Assembly (NCBI GenBank): GCA_003222855.1
Contig: QHXH01000022.1
Coordinates: forward strand, 1 to 12,229
Direction: 5' to 3'
From: Acidobacteriota bacterium
GTDB lineage: Bacteria > Acidobacteriota > Blastocatellia > Pyrinomonadales > Pyrinomonadaceae
Length of the DNA: 12,229 nucleotides
A program made the position numbers and the translations under genes. Under the pieces are notes generated by a model that was not told the origin of the DNA, ran no database searches, and was given only the letters and a program-made list of their open reading frames with translations. Within the stretch, counting starts at the first letter, position 1. Every line of letters starts with the position of its first letter. Positions 1 to 7,500 of the stretch are shown piece by piece.

Positions 1-72
1 CAGCACAGTTTCTGGCGCAAACTTTGGTCAGATACGCTCGGCAGGATTTATGGATTGGAAGGAAAGAAATAA
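1..72 (+). CDS. C-terminal end of an upstream gene (partial, product unknown)
   Basis: Frame 1 is open from the first base and ends with TAA at 70-72, giving 23 residues that end in YGLEGKK. The tail is rich in Trp, Arg and Lys and reads like a natural protein C-terminus. The stop lies about 120 bases before the next gene start, which leaves room for that gene's promoter. The fragment is too short to assign a family. A chance open frame of this length cannot be excluded, so the call rests on plausible composition and position only. Confidence 0.45.
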   Translation, partial: QHSFWRKLWSDTLGRIYGLEGKK

Positions 73-164
73 TGGCAAGTCGGAGCAGTGGCCCGACCCC
101 GGGGGTCCCCAACGGAGCATCTCGGTTGGCGAGGGGCGGTGAGGGAAGGACTTAACCAAAAACC

Positions 165-173
165 TGGTATAAG
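165..173 (+). promoter_or_regulatory. Extended -10 promoter for the HEWGTF protein gene
   Basis: TGGTATAAG matches the extended -10 pattern TGnTATAAT with one mismatch in the hexamer. No good -35 box is seen 16-18 bases upstream, as is common for extended -10 promoters. The predicted start is near 180, giving a leader of about 16 nt that contains the AAAAGGAG ribosome binding site at 183-190. Confidence 0.4.
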
Positions 174-195
174 ACCCTACTGAAAAGGAGTTTCC

Positions 196-1389
196 ATGCG
201 CAATATCATCAAACTCGCGCTCGTGTCATTTGTTATTCTCGCAGCCAGCTCTGCGGTAGCAATCAAACTGCGACGCTCGGCGGCTGCTAAAGCTTTGCAG
301 AAGGATTCTCTGATTGTTCACGAATGGGGGACGTTCACTTCGATTGCGGGCAAAGATGGCGTTGCGTTGGAATGGCGGCCGCTAAACGGCCCGCCTGATC
401 TCCCGAAGTTCGTGCACACGATCGAGAAGAGCGATCTGGGATTGCGACACGCTAAGGGCAAGGCTGAGTTGACCGCCGCAGTCCGCATGGAAACGCCTGT
501 AATTTATTTCTATGCGAACCGCGAGATGAATGTCTCGACCAGTGTCGGATTTCCCAAAGGGAAGATCACCGAATGGTATCCTCAGGCGCGCGCAGTCAGC
601 ACCGGAGTCAATTGGGGCACTTTGAAAGTCGAGCCTGGCGCCGCGTTCAACCTGCCGGCTGATTATTCGAACAATCATTATTATGCGGCGCGCGAGACCG
701 ACTCAGCGCCGGTCCAGATCTGCTCAACTAACAGCAGACCGATCGAACAGGAGAAATTTCTTTTCTATCGTGGAGTCGGGACCTTCGACTTGCCGGTCGC
801 GATAACGTTTGAAAATAATCGTGTCGCGCTGAAAAATTCCGGAAAAGATCCGATTGCCCAACTGATCGTTTTCGAAAACCGGGACGAGAAAATCGGTTTC
901 CAGGCGATTGCTAATTTTTCCGGCGCGACCACGATTGATCTGCCCGTGCTTGATAAGAATGTCGATGCAGTCATTCAACAGCTGCGACAAGCTCTGATTG
1001 CGGCTGGTCTGTATGATAAAGAGGCCGACGCGATGATCAAGACCTGGCGGAATAGCTGGTTCGAATCGGGCCTGCGCGTTTTCTACATCCTGCCGCGGCC
1101 CGCGACCGATGCGATTTTGCCAATCGAAATCGAACCGCGGCCCCAGCAACTGGAGCGCGTGCTCGTCGGGCGGACGGAAGTCATCACGCCGGAAATGGAG
1201 AAATCGGTGAAGGACCGAGTTAAGCTGCTCAACGATTCTTCTCCAAAGGTAAGGGCTGAAGCGGCCGCAGCGATTCAGAAGTACGGACGATTCTCAGAGC
1301 CGATTCTGAAACGCCTAATCGACGATGAAAAGGACCCCACGCTGCGCGCGCGCATCAAGCGATTGATCGATGTACCAATTGCTGACTGA
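196..1389 (+). CDS. Exported HEWGTF-motif protein of unknown function with HEAT-like C-terminus
   Basis: This is a 397-aa protein that I cannot assign to a named family. Residues 1-23 form a signal peptide or membrane anchor: Lys/Arg-containing start, then a hydrophobic run ending in SSAVA, so the body should lie in the periplasm or outer envelope. Notable segments are HEWGTF (42-47), METPVIYFY (98-106), the YRGVGTFDLPV block (191-201) and a Trp/Pro-rich block around 283-320 (TWRNSWFESGLRVFYILP). No clear metal-binding or catalytic motif is evident. Residues 340-393 look like one or two HEAT-type helical pairs (SSPKVRAEAAAAI, then DPTLRARIKRL). The start is supported by AAAAGGAG at 183-190, five bases before the ATG. 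The gene appears monocistronic: a palindromic element follows 23 bases after its stop. Proteins with an HEWGTF signature occur in Acidobacteriota and Planctomycetes as I recall, but no function is known to me. Confidence 0.88.
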   Translation: MRNIIKLALVSFVILAASSAVAIKLRRSAAAKALQKDSLIVHEWGTFTSIAGKDGVALEWRPLNGPPDLPKFVHTIEKSDLGLRHAKGKAELTAAVRMETPVIYFYANREMNVSTSVGFPKGKITEWYPQARAVSTGVNWGTLKVEPGAAFNLPADYSNNHYYAARETDSAPVQICSTNSRPIEQEKFLFYRGVGTFDLPVAITFENNRVALKNSGKDPIAQLIVFENRDEKIGFQAIANFSGATTIDLPVLDKNVDAVIQQLRQALIAAGLYDKEADAMIKTWRNSWFESGLRVFYILPRPATDAILPIEIEPRPQQLERVLVGRTEVITPEMEKSVKDRVKLLNDSSPKVRAEAAAAIQKYGRFSEPILKRLIDDEKDPTLRARIKRLIDVPIAD

Positions 1390-1412
1390 CGGCTGACGCT
1401 GGTCCCGGCTCG

Positions 1413-1568
1413 TTTCATTCACACCCAGCTTTTAGCTGGGTGCAACAAGCAGTAACTGATCCTAATTAACCGTTTTAACGGTTTCCAGTAACGGAGCGAA
1501 ACCGTTGAAACGGTTGGTCAAGCTTCCTTTAGCATCGGTCACCCAGCTAAAGCTGGGTGTGAATGAAA
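1413..1568. repeat. Nested double-palindrome element (REPIN/MITE-like)
   Basis: The outer arms 1413-1442 and 1540-1568 are reverse complements except for one extra A in the left arm. Each arm is itself a palindrome (CACCCAGCT...AGCTGGGTG). Inside lies a second pair, 1468-1484 and 1499-1515, complementary with one mismatch, and each of these is again a palindrome around AACCGTTT. The RNA could fold either as four small hairpins or as one long stem. The element lies between two genes and may end transcription of the upstream one. It has no coding capacity for a transposase, so any mobility would be in trans. Confidence 0.8.
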
Positions 1569-1587
1569 AGAAGCTTGCCGGTCCTCC

Positions 1588-1615
1588 ACTTCATGAAATT
1601 GTTCGTGTGTATAAT
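1588..1615 (+). promoter_or_regulatory. Possible promoter placing the transcript start at the haem protein ATG
   Basis: A perfect TATAAT lies at 1610-1615, with a weak -35-like ACTTCA at 1588-1593 and a 16-base spacer. The usual start point, seven bases after the -10 box, falls at 1622, which is the A of the ATG. There is no Shine-Dalgarno sequence before this ATG. A leaderless mRNA is therefore possible. The -35 match is poor. Confidence 0.35.
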
Positions 1616-1621
1616 CGACCA

Positions 1622-2092
1622 ATGAAGCGGGTTCTGAAGATCGTCGCGATCCTCTTGGTCGTCCTTATCGTCGGCATTCAGGCTATTAGGCCGGCGCGAA
1701 CCAATCCTGCGGTTGATGAATCGGAAACAATCAACGCAAAGACGCAAATGCCTCCCGAGGTTGCGTCGATATTCGATCGATCCTGTCGCGACTGCCATAC
1801 AAACAAAACGGTTTGGCCGTGGTACACAAACGTCGCGCCCGTTTCTTGGTGGTTGTCAACTCATGTCAACGACGGGCGGCGGGCGATGAACATGTCTGAG
1901 TGGGGAAAGCTGGATCCCAATCGACAGGATCGAAAGCTGCGCCAGATCTGCGATGAAGTTTCAGACGGGGTCATGCCTCTATCCTCGTACACGCCGATGC
2001 ACCCGGCCGCGAAACTTTCCGACCAGGACAAGAAGACGCTTTGCGACTGGACTGAGAAGGAACGCGAGCGACTGTCGAATTCCGCTAAGTAA
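1622..2092 (+). CDS. Membrane-anchored c-type haem-binding protein (Haem_bd family)
   Basis: This is a 156-aa protein. Residues 4-22 form an uncleaved N-terminal membrane helix behind Lys-Arg, so the rest faces the periplasm. C55-R-D-C58-H59 is a CXXCH motif for covalent haem attachment. The surrounding pattern fits the Haem_bd domain: IFDRSCRDCH, then WPWY (65-68), the VSWWLSTHV block with His81, an NMSEW segment with Met91, and MPLSSYTPMHP (118-128). It probably carries electrons or senses redox state or a ligand; the partner is unknown. The frame is open back to a TTG at 1505, but that start lies inside the palindromic element and would put 39 extra residues before the membrane helix, so the ATG at 1622 is preferred. 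No cytochrome assembly or oxidase gene lies nearby. Confidence 0.85.
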   Translation: MKRVLKIVAILLVVLIVGIQAIRPARTNPAVDESETINAKTQMPPEVASIFDRSCRDCHTNKTVWPWYTNVAPVSWWLSTHVNDGRRAMNMSEWGKLDPNRQDRKLRQICDEVSDGVMPLSSYTPMHPAAKLSDQDKKTLCDWTEKERERLSNSAK

Positions 2093-2141
2093 AACGTCAT
2101 AACCATCCGCCGCGGCAATTCGGTCAATTAGCAGATTTGAA

Positions 2142-2204
2142 CCACTAAGTCATACGAACGAGCACGAAAATCTTTTCTCAGCGATGTTTCGTGTGTTTTC
2201 GTGG
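2142..2204. repeat. Degenerate inverted repeat of the CACGAA type
   Basis: Arms 2142-2158 and 2188-2204 are reverse complements at 13 of 17 positions, separated by 29 bases. They contain decayed CACGAA-like units on the left and TTCGTG units on the right. This resembles short dispersed intergenic repeats seen in several phyla with large genomes, and it looks old and worn. It could form a weak hairpin at the 3' end of the haem protein transcript. Confidence 0.45.
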
Positions 2205-2375
2205 ACAGTTGTCATTTCCCGCGGCAGACCCTTGAACCGCGCGCATCAGAACGCGACTTACACTGAGGTCCTCTTGTCTTTTCCCGACTCGCAATGACAG
2301 AATCCTCACTCCCCAGTACACAAGTTAGTCTTAGCGGCGTAACTTGCTCGCCGTTTTATCCAGTCCTAAGAAATT

Positions 2376-2379
2376 GGAG
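2376..2379 (+). promoter_or_regulatory. Ribosome binding site deciding the aminopeptidase start
   Basis: GGAG ends six bases before the ATG at 2386. The frame is open further upstream to a TTG at 2344, but that start has no such site and would push 14 extra residues in front of a normal signal peptide. The ATG is therefore chosen. Confidence 0.65.
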
Positions 2380-2385
2380 ATCAGC

Positions 2386-4989
2386 ATGTCTCAATCGAAA
2401 TCCTTTACCAGCGCCGCGCTGAAGTTTATTCTCTGCGTCGCTTCCCTTCTCGTCATTGCGAATGTCGCCTTAGCGCAAACGCCAACTCCGACGCCTTCGT
2501 CGGCGGCTCGTCGCGTAACTGCACGGCCGTTTCCGCCGCCGCAATATATTCCGCCGCACGATTACGATCAGCGGAATATCAAGCTCGAATTGCGATTTGA
2601 TTGGGAGAAAGAGCAGGCTATCGGCACTGAGACGATTACGCTTGCGCCAACGGTTAAGGATCTGAAGCGTGTCGATTTCGATGCTGCTTTTATGACAGTT
2701 GCGAGCGCGAAACTCGCAAAAGGGGCGCCGCTAAAATTCGATTACGATGGCACCAAAGAAAAGCTCTTGGTGATGCTTGACCGCGCGTATCAGCCCAACG
2801 AAGAGATCACCATCGTCATCTCGTATCATACGAATAGACCGCCGGCGGAACGTATCGCGCTGATTGGCGGCGGCGGCTTGAATTTCATCCTGCCGCGTCC
2901 GGACGATCCCACGCGGCCAAAGCAGGTTTGGAGCCAGGGCGAGGCCGAAGCTAATCACTTCTGGTTCCCATGCTTTGACCATCCCAACGATTTTGTGACC
3001 AGCGAAATTGTGGCGACAGTTGAAAAGCCGCTTAGCGTCATCTCGAACGGCAAGCTCATCAGCACCAGGGAGAATTCCGACGGCACGCGAACCTTCGATT
3101 GGAAGATCGATGTCCCACACGCGACCTACCTGACTTCGATCGTCGTCGGCGAGTTCGCGCCCGTCGCGGGCGAATACGCAGGCGTCCCCGTCATCACCAA
3201 CGTTTATCCGAATGAATTGGAAGAAGGAAAAGTGACGGCGGCGCGGCTTCCTGAAATGGTCAAATTCTTTTCGGAAAAGACCGGACTGAAATATCCATAC
3301 GCGAAGTACGCGCAAACAACGGTGCGCGATTTTGGCGGCGGCATGGAAAACATCAGCGCCACGACGCAAACCGACAACATGATTCACGACGCTCGCACCG
3401 AACTCGACGCCACGAGCGACAGCCTGGAGTCGCATGAGCTGGCGCACCAATGGTTCGGCGATTATGTGACTTGCCGGAACTGGTCAGATATCTGGCTCAA
3501 CGAAAGTTTCGCGACCTATTTCCAGGCTATGTGGGATGAGCATCACTTGGGCCACGACGACTTTCTGTATTCGGATGTGAAGTCGAATCAGGATCAGTAT
3601 TACACAGCGTGGGCGCGCGGGCTGCGGCGTCCCATCGTGACGAAGAACTACGCCAGTCCCGATGCGGTCTTTGACACTTACGCATATCCGCGCGGGGGCG
3701 CGGTGCTGCATATGTTGCGCACGTTTCTGGGCGAAGACAATTGGTGGCGCTCGATCAATCACTATCTGACGAAATACGCGCACCAACCGGTTGAAACCGC
3801 GCAATTTCGCATCGCCATCGAAGAAACGACCGGGCAGCCGATGGACTGGTTCTTTGACGAGTGGGTGTACAAGATGGGCCATCCCGTATTTCGTGTCACC
3901 CAGGACTATGACGCTGCGAACAAACAGTTGATCCTGAAAGTCAGGCAGGAACAGAAACCTGATCCTGAATCGCAGTATCCTCAAGCCGGTTTCTTTCAGA
4001 CGCCGGTTGATATTCAGATTGGCACTGCGATTAACACTCGCGTTGAGCGCGTTCAGATCGAGCCAAAAGAAGAGCAGACCTTTAAATTCGCTGTCGATTC
4101 AGAACCTTTGCTTGTCGGTTTTGATTACGGCGGCACGTTGATTAAAGAACTGATCTTCGTTAAGACGACCGGCCAGTTGCTGTATCAACTGACTAACGAC
4201 CAGGATGTGCTGGGACGCGTCTGGGCTTTGTCACAACTAACCCCGCGAATGAACGATGACAAAACTGCCGTTCCCGATCGTGAGGCAATTCGTAAAGCGA
4301 TCGCCGCGGCAACGAAGGATCAATTTTGGGGAGCTCGCTTCGAAGCTGTGGCCGCGCTGAACGGTTCGCGCGAAGCGAAGGATGCTCTGATTGCGGCGAC
4401 GAAAGACGCCGACGCGCGAGTTCGCGCGCGCGCAGTTACTTCGCTGGCGGGGACGAAAGATACAAGTCTGGCGGACACCTACGCGCAGTTACTGAACGAT
4501 CGGAGCTATGGTGTTATCCGCGCCGCCGCAGTGGCTTTCGGGCAAACCAGGAGTGCGGCCGCTTACGACGCCCTCGCAAAGTTAATCGATCAGCCATCGT
4601 GGCGAGACACGATTCGAGCTTCAGGTCTGTCGGGCCTGGCCGCACTGGGCGACAAGCGCGCGCTGGAACCTGGTTTCAAATATTCCGCGTCGGGAAATCG
4701 GACGCCCGTGCGCGCTGCAGCTTTGACACTACTGGGAAACACTGGCAAAGACGATCCGCGGACCCTCGCGATTTTAACCGGAGCTCTGAACGAAGGATTC
4801 GAGCGGCGAAACTTTCAATTAATGCTGAGCGCAGCCGACGCATTAGTTCTGCTGGGCGACGAACGCGGCGTGAGCGCCTTCGATGAACTGATCAGAAAGG
4901 CAGGACCATCATCACAGTTCACGGCGACGCTTATCAATTTCGAGACGCGGCTTAAAGCCAAACTGACAGCAGCTAAACCCGCCAGCTAA
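2386..4989 (+). CDS. Secreted M1-family zinc aminopeptidase with C-terminal HEAT repeats
   Basis: This 867-aa protein should remove N-terminal amino acids from peptides outside the cytoplasm. Residues 1-30 are a signal peptide with likely cleavage after ALA30. A Pro/Thr-rich stretch follows, then the M1 N-terminal beta domain. The exopeptidase motif GGGMEN is at 317-322. The zinc site is HELAH (350-354) followed by exactly 18 residues and Glu373 in WLNESFATYF, a complete gluzincin HEXXH-X18-E set. Tyr434 in YPRGG matches the transition-state Tyr of the family. Residues 597-867 are not the usual ERAP1-like C-terminal domain but repeated HEAT-type helical pairs (for example DADARVRARAVTSL and RTPVRAAALTLLGN), perhaps for substrate gating or protein contacts. 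All catalytic residues are intact. The start is set by GGAG at 2376-2379. Neighbouring genes do not suggest a shared operon. Confidence 0.95.
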   Translation: MSQSKSFTSAALKFILCVASLLVIANVALAQTPTPTPSSAARRVTARPFPPPQYIPPHDYDQRNIKLELRFDWEKEQAIGTETITLAPTVKDLKRVDFDAAFMTVASAKLAKGAPLKFDYDGTKEKLLVMLDRAYQPNEEITIVISYHTNRPPAERIALIGGGGLNFILPRPDDPTRPKQVWSQGEAEANHFWFPCFDHPNDFVTSEIVATVEKPLSVISNGKLISTRENSDGTRTFDWKIDVPHATYLTSIVVGEFAPVAGEYAGVPVITNVYPNELEEGKVTAARLPEMVKFFSEKTGLKYPYAKYAQTTVRDFGGGMENISATTQTDNMIHDARTELDATSDSLESHELAHQWFGDYVTCRNWSDIWLNESFATYFQAMWDEHHLGHDDFLYSDVKSNQDQYYTAWARGLRRPIVTKNYASPDAVFDTYAYPRGGAVLHMLRTFLGEDNWWRSINHYLTKYAHQPVETAQFRIAIEETTGQPMDWFFDEWVYKMGHPVFRVTQDYDAANKQLILKVRQEQKPDPESQYPQAGFFQTPVDIQIGTAINTRVERVQIEPKEEQTFKFAVDSEPLLVGFDYGGTLIKELIFVKTTGQLLYQLTNDQDVLGRVWALSQLTPRMNDDKTAVPDREAIRKAIAAATKDQFWGARFEAVAALNGSREAKDALIAATKDADARVRARAVTSLAGTKDTSLADTYAQLLNDRSYGVIRAAAVAFGQTRSAAAYDALAKLIDQPSWRDTIRASGLSGLAALGDKRALEPGFKYSASGNRTPVRAAALTLLGNTGKDDPRTLAILTGALNEGFERRNFQLMLSAADALVLLGDERGVSAFDELIRKAGPSSQFTATLINFETRLKAKLTAAKPAS

Positions 4990-5087
4990 GGAATAATTGA
5001 TGCCGACGCCTGATAACACACCGACGCTCCGAGCAGCAGGTTGATTCGTCGCAACTGACAAAATACGTCACCTACAAAACTTTAAGC

Positions 5088-5117
5088 TTGAGCAAAAAGG
5101 AATTCTCCTGTTATATT
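5088..5117 (+). promoter_or_regulatory. Sigma70-like promoter of the response regulator-HEAT operon
   Basis: The -35 box TTGAGC (5088-5093) and -10 box TATATT (5112-5117) are 18 bases apart and match consensus at 4 and 5 of 6 positions. The expected transcript start near 5124 leaves a leader of about 68 nt before the ATG at 5192. This also argues against the upstream in-frame GTG at 5123 as a start. Confidence 0.55.
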
Positions 5118-5178
5118 CCTAGGTGGACGGCACCAGTAAAACGGTGCTTACCAGGCCCCCAAACGCCTTCTCGCCTTT

Positions 5179-5185
5179 AGAGGGG
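5179..5185 (+). promoter_or_regulatory. Ribosome binding site deciding the response regulator start
   Basis: AGAGGGG lies six bases before the ATG at 5192. The alternative GTG at 5123 has no such site, coincides with the predicted transcript start and would add 23 residues with no family counterpart. Confidence 0.65.
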
Positions 5186-5191
5186 AAAATA

Positions 5192-5965
5192 ATGCTCGAC
5201 AAACAAAACGGGAGGGATGGCTTACCTCATTCAGTTGAAGCCAGCGGAGCAGCAACCGCACCGGCAACGTCACTGCTGGTGATTGAAGATGACGAAAATA
5301 TTTCAGCCGCGCTCGAAGAATATTTTTCGCGCGCTGGCTATACGGTGACTACCGCCGCCGATGGCCTGGCCGGAGTCGAAGCAGCAGTCAAGACAAGGCC
5401 CGATATTGTGGTCCTGGATCTGATGTTGCCAAAGATGGACGGACTCGCCGTCTGCAAAGAGCTGCGCCAGAAAATTGCGCAGATGCCGATAATTATGCTG
5501 ACAGCAAAGGACGACGTAGTCGATCGAGTGCTGGGCCTGGAGATGGGCGCCGACGATTACATCACCAAGCCTTTCAGCCTGCGCGAGGTGGAAGCTCGCA
5601 TCAAGTCCGTGCTGCGGCGCGCGCGCGCCAGCGTGTCAACCGGAGACGGTAGTGATGAGACGCCGATCGTCCGCGGCAACTTGCGAGTCGATCCCGTCCG
5701 TCGCGAGGTCACGATCGCTGACCGGCATGTTGACCTCACCCCAAAGGAATTCGATCTGTTGCGTCTGTTCGCGTCAAACCCTGGCCGGGTCTTTCCGCGC
5801 AAATATTTGCTCGAGAAGATTTGGGATTATTCATATGAAGGGTACGACCGGACAATTGATTCTCACATCAATCGCTTGCGAGCAAAGATCGAATATAACC
5901 CGGAGAACCCGCAACTGGTGCTGACTGTTTGGGGCATCGGTTACAAGTTCACGGACGCTGAATAA
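5192..5965 (+). CDS. OmpR/PhoB-family response regulator
   Basis: This is a 257-aa DNA-binding response regulator. An N-terminal tail of about 25 residues, rich in Ala, Ser and Thr, precedes the receiver domain (about 28-148). The acidic pocket is E32-D33-D34, the phosphoacceptor is Asp76 in DLMLPKMDG, the switch Thr is T104 and the conserved Lys is K126 in TKPF. A winged-helix Trans_reg_C domain (about 160-255) follows, with LTPKEFDLL and the recognition-helix region YDRTIDSHINRLRAKIE, ending in WGIGYKF. All phosphorylation residues are intact, so it should be switched on by phosphotransfer from a kinase. No histidine kinase gene is present within the window, so the partner is either encoded elsewhere or outside the edges. 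It is the first gene of the predicted operon and probably controls it, among other targets. Confidence 0.95.
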   Translation: MLDKQNGRDGLPHSVEASGAATAPATSLLVIEDDENISAALEEYFSRAGYTVTTAADGLAGVEAAVKTRPDIVVLDLMLPKMDGLAVCKELRQKIAQMPIIMLTAKDDVVDRVLGLEMGADDYITKPFSLREVEARIKSVLRRARASVSTGDGSDETPIVRGNLRVDPVRREVTIADRHVDLTPKEFDLLRLFASNPGRVFPRKYLLEKIWDYSYEGYDRTIDSHINRLRAKIEYNPENPQLVLTVWGIGYKFTDAE

Positions 5966-6072
5966 AGCTGCTCGTTACCCTGCCCACCAGGGCTCACGTT
6001 CAAGATCCGCCGTTGTCTCTCTCAGTACCACCGCCTGCATCCGAAACGGCGCAAAAAATTATGGTGAAAGCT

Positions 6073-7500
6073 ATGCCAATTCAATACTTGACCCTGCGAC
6101 TACGCCTCGTCGTCTCGAAGTTAATTGTTCCCCTCGCTTCCGCCGCTCTGATCCTAAGCGGATCAATGCCTGCTAAGGCGGCGATGCAAGCAGAGCCTTC
6201 CGAGGATTGGGCCTCGTCGATCTTCTCGATTTACGGCCTCACCTTTATGCTCGTAGTGCTATTGGTTGGTCTGTTTGTTTACAAGCAGATCCGGGCCGCG
6301 AGGAAAGGCCAGGAATTTGTCGAGCGTCGCGGCCGAAAGCGTACACAATCGCCGGAGGCAAATTACTCGGCATCAACGCGCGGGCAGGACCTCGAGCCGT
6401 CGCCAATGGTTGAGAAACGGCAGCCGGTAATTGAAGGCGCCCAGGTTTGGGAAAGGCCGGTCGAGCCCGAAGCTGCTGTCTATGGCGCGTATCGAATCGA
6501 TCAGGAAGTCGGCAAATTGATCGTCGGGAAGCCTCACCGGATAGACGTTATGTCGTCGCGGGCGCCTGATGATCGGCGCGCCATCGAAGCCTCTCTGATC
6601 AAGGCGCTCGAATCGTCGGATACTTCGGACGAAGGCCGTCAACGCGCGCAGCAGGCGCTGGAAGAATACGGGTTCGTGGCGCGACAAAGCGCGACGATGT
6701 TGCTGGGCCGGGATGCGTGGGAACGATCTTCGGCAGCGCGTACGCTCGGACATATCAAATCACCATCATCGCTCACATTTCTGATCGAAGCGTTGCATGA
6801 CGTTGATCCAATCGTGCGAAATCAGGCAGTTACCAGTCTTGGCTTGCTGAAAATGCCAGCCGCTATCGGCGCTTTATTAGACATCGCGCGCCGCCATTCG
6901 GACATTCCGGCGGCGCTGTTAAGTGAAAGCCTGAGCGCCTGTTCGGTGGAGAGTCTCAGCTTCCTCGATTCGCCGGCGTCTGAGGGCGCATCGTTGCTGC
7001 ATGCTTCGGGAAACGAGCCCGATGATTTGGAAAGGTTCGATTCGTTTAGAGATTTGCCTGTTGGAGCTGACGACGCGGAACTCACGCAAGTCCTGAGTCA
7101 AGCTGATAGTGCAGACGAGCAGACAAGGATTTCGCTGGCGCGACAACTTGCCTCACATCCGGTGCAACTTTCAGTTTCGGCTTTGACCTCAATGGCAATC
7201 AACGATCCCGAACCGGCGGTCCGCTCGGCGGCCGTTATCAGCCTCGGTTCGATCGATCATGAATCGGTGTTTGCGCCGGTCCTGATTGCGCTCGGCGATG
7301 AATCGCGAATCGTACGCGCGGCAGCGGCTCGCACCTTAAGCAGTTTGACATGTTGCGCCGCGTTGCTTCCGCCTGCATTAAGACGGGAATCGCCGCGCAA
7401 GCAGTTGATCGCCTGGCCAGTGAAGATCGCCATCAAGCGTATGAAGCTTTCTCGCTGTTCTCGTTGCTGGCGCGCGCAGACGAAACTGGCCCAATCATAG
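6073..7500 (+). CDS. Membrane-anchored HEAT-repeat protein, frame broken near its end (N-terminal part)
   Basis: This frame encodes 475 aa. Residues 1-36 are a signal-like segment ending in AKA; a second hydrophobic helix lies at about 49-70, followed by a Lys/Arg-rich stretch, so the long C-terminal part should be cytoplasmic. HEAT block A covers about 166-292 (RAQQALEEYGFVARQS, AARTLGHIKSPSSL, VRNQAVTSLGLL). Block B starts near 330 (VRSAAVISLGSI, VRAAAARTL) and loses its frame near residue 425. The last 50 or so residues, rich in Arg and Cys, are out-of-frame translation. The natural continuation is at 7350-7736. GGTGA at 6063-6067 lies five bases before the chosen ATG; ATG 6061 and TTG 6013 are weaker starts. 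Block A is homologous to the C-terminus of gene 6. The gene begins 107 bases after the response regulator. Role unknown, probably scaffolding. Confidence 0.75.
   Translation: MPIQYLTLRLRLVVSKLIVPLASAALILSGSMPAKAAMQAEPSEDWASSIFSIYGLTFMLVVLLVGLFVYKQIRAARKGQEFVERRGRKRTQSPEANYSASTRGQDLEPSPMVEKRQPVIEGAQVWERPVEPEAAVYGAYRIDQEVGKLIVGKPHRIDVMSSRAPDDRRAIEASLIKALESSDTSDEGRQRAQQALEEYGFVARQSATMLLGRDAWERSSAARTLGHIKSPSSLTFLIEALHDVDPIVRNQAVTSLGLLKMPAAIGALLDIARRHSDIPAALLSESLSACSVESLSFLDSPASEGASLLHASGNEPDDLERFDSFRDLPVGADDAELTQVLSQADSADEQTRISLARQLASHPVQLSVSALTSMAINDPEPAVRSAAVISLGSIDHESVFAPVLIALGDESRIVRAAAARTLSSLTCCAALLPPALRRESPRKQLIAWPVKIAIKRMKLSRCSRCWRAQTKLAQS

Larger units (their letters stand above)
2093..2385. 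other. Spacer between haem protein and aminopeptidase genes
   Basis: This spacer of 293 bases has no supported ORF. It holds the degenerate inverted repeat at 2142-2204 and the ribosome binding site of the next gene. I see no convincing intrinsic terminator or sigma70 promoter. The weak pair TTGCTC (2344-2349) and TAAGAA (2367-2372) is not strong enough to call. Confidence 0.6.

Noticed and set aside
95..107. GACCCC-G-GGGGTC palindrome before the first full gene
   Set aside because: The single-base centre cannot form a stable hairpin loop of this shape, and there is no operator family I can match it to.
1505..1621. In-frame TTG extension of the haem-binding protein
   Set aside because: It begins inside the palindromic element and would place 39 unrelated residues before the membrane helix.
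2731..3450. 239-codon minus-strand open frame opposite the aminopeptidase
   Set aside because: It lies fully inside the M1 catalytic region, whose + strand frame has every diagnostic motif. The minus frame has no recognisable domain or ribosome binding site.
5000..5044. 14-codon ORF after an AAGGA sequence between the aminopeptidase and the response regulator
   Set aside because: Too short, no similarity and no attenuator structure visible; a chance ORF is more likely.
5123..5191. In-frame GTG extension of the response regulator
   Set aside because: It coincides with the predicted transcript start and lacks a ribosome binding site, whereas ATG 5192 has AGAGGGG.
5974..5993. Small CCCTG/CAGGG hairpin after the response regulator as a terminator
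   Set aside because: The stem is only five pairs and no T-run follows, so read-through into gene 5 is expected.
7339..7355. Programmed ribosomal frameshift in gene 5
   Set aside because: No slippery heptamer is visible, and the shortage of about 52 bases relative to gene 7 points to a deletion instead.
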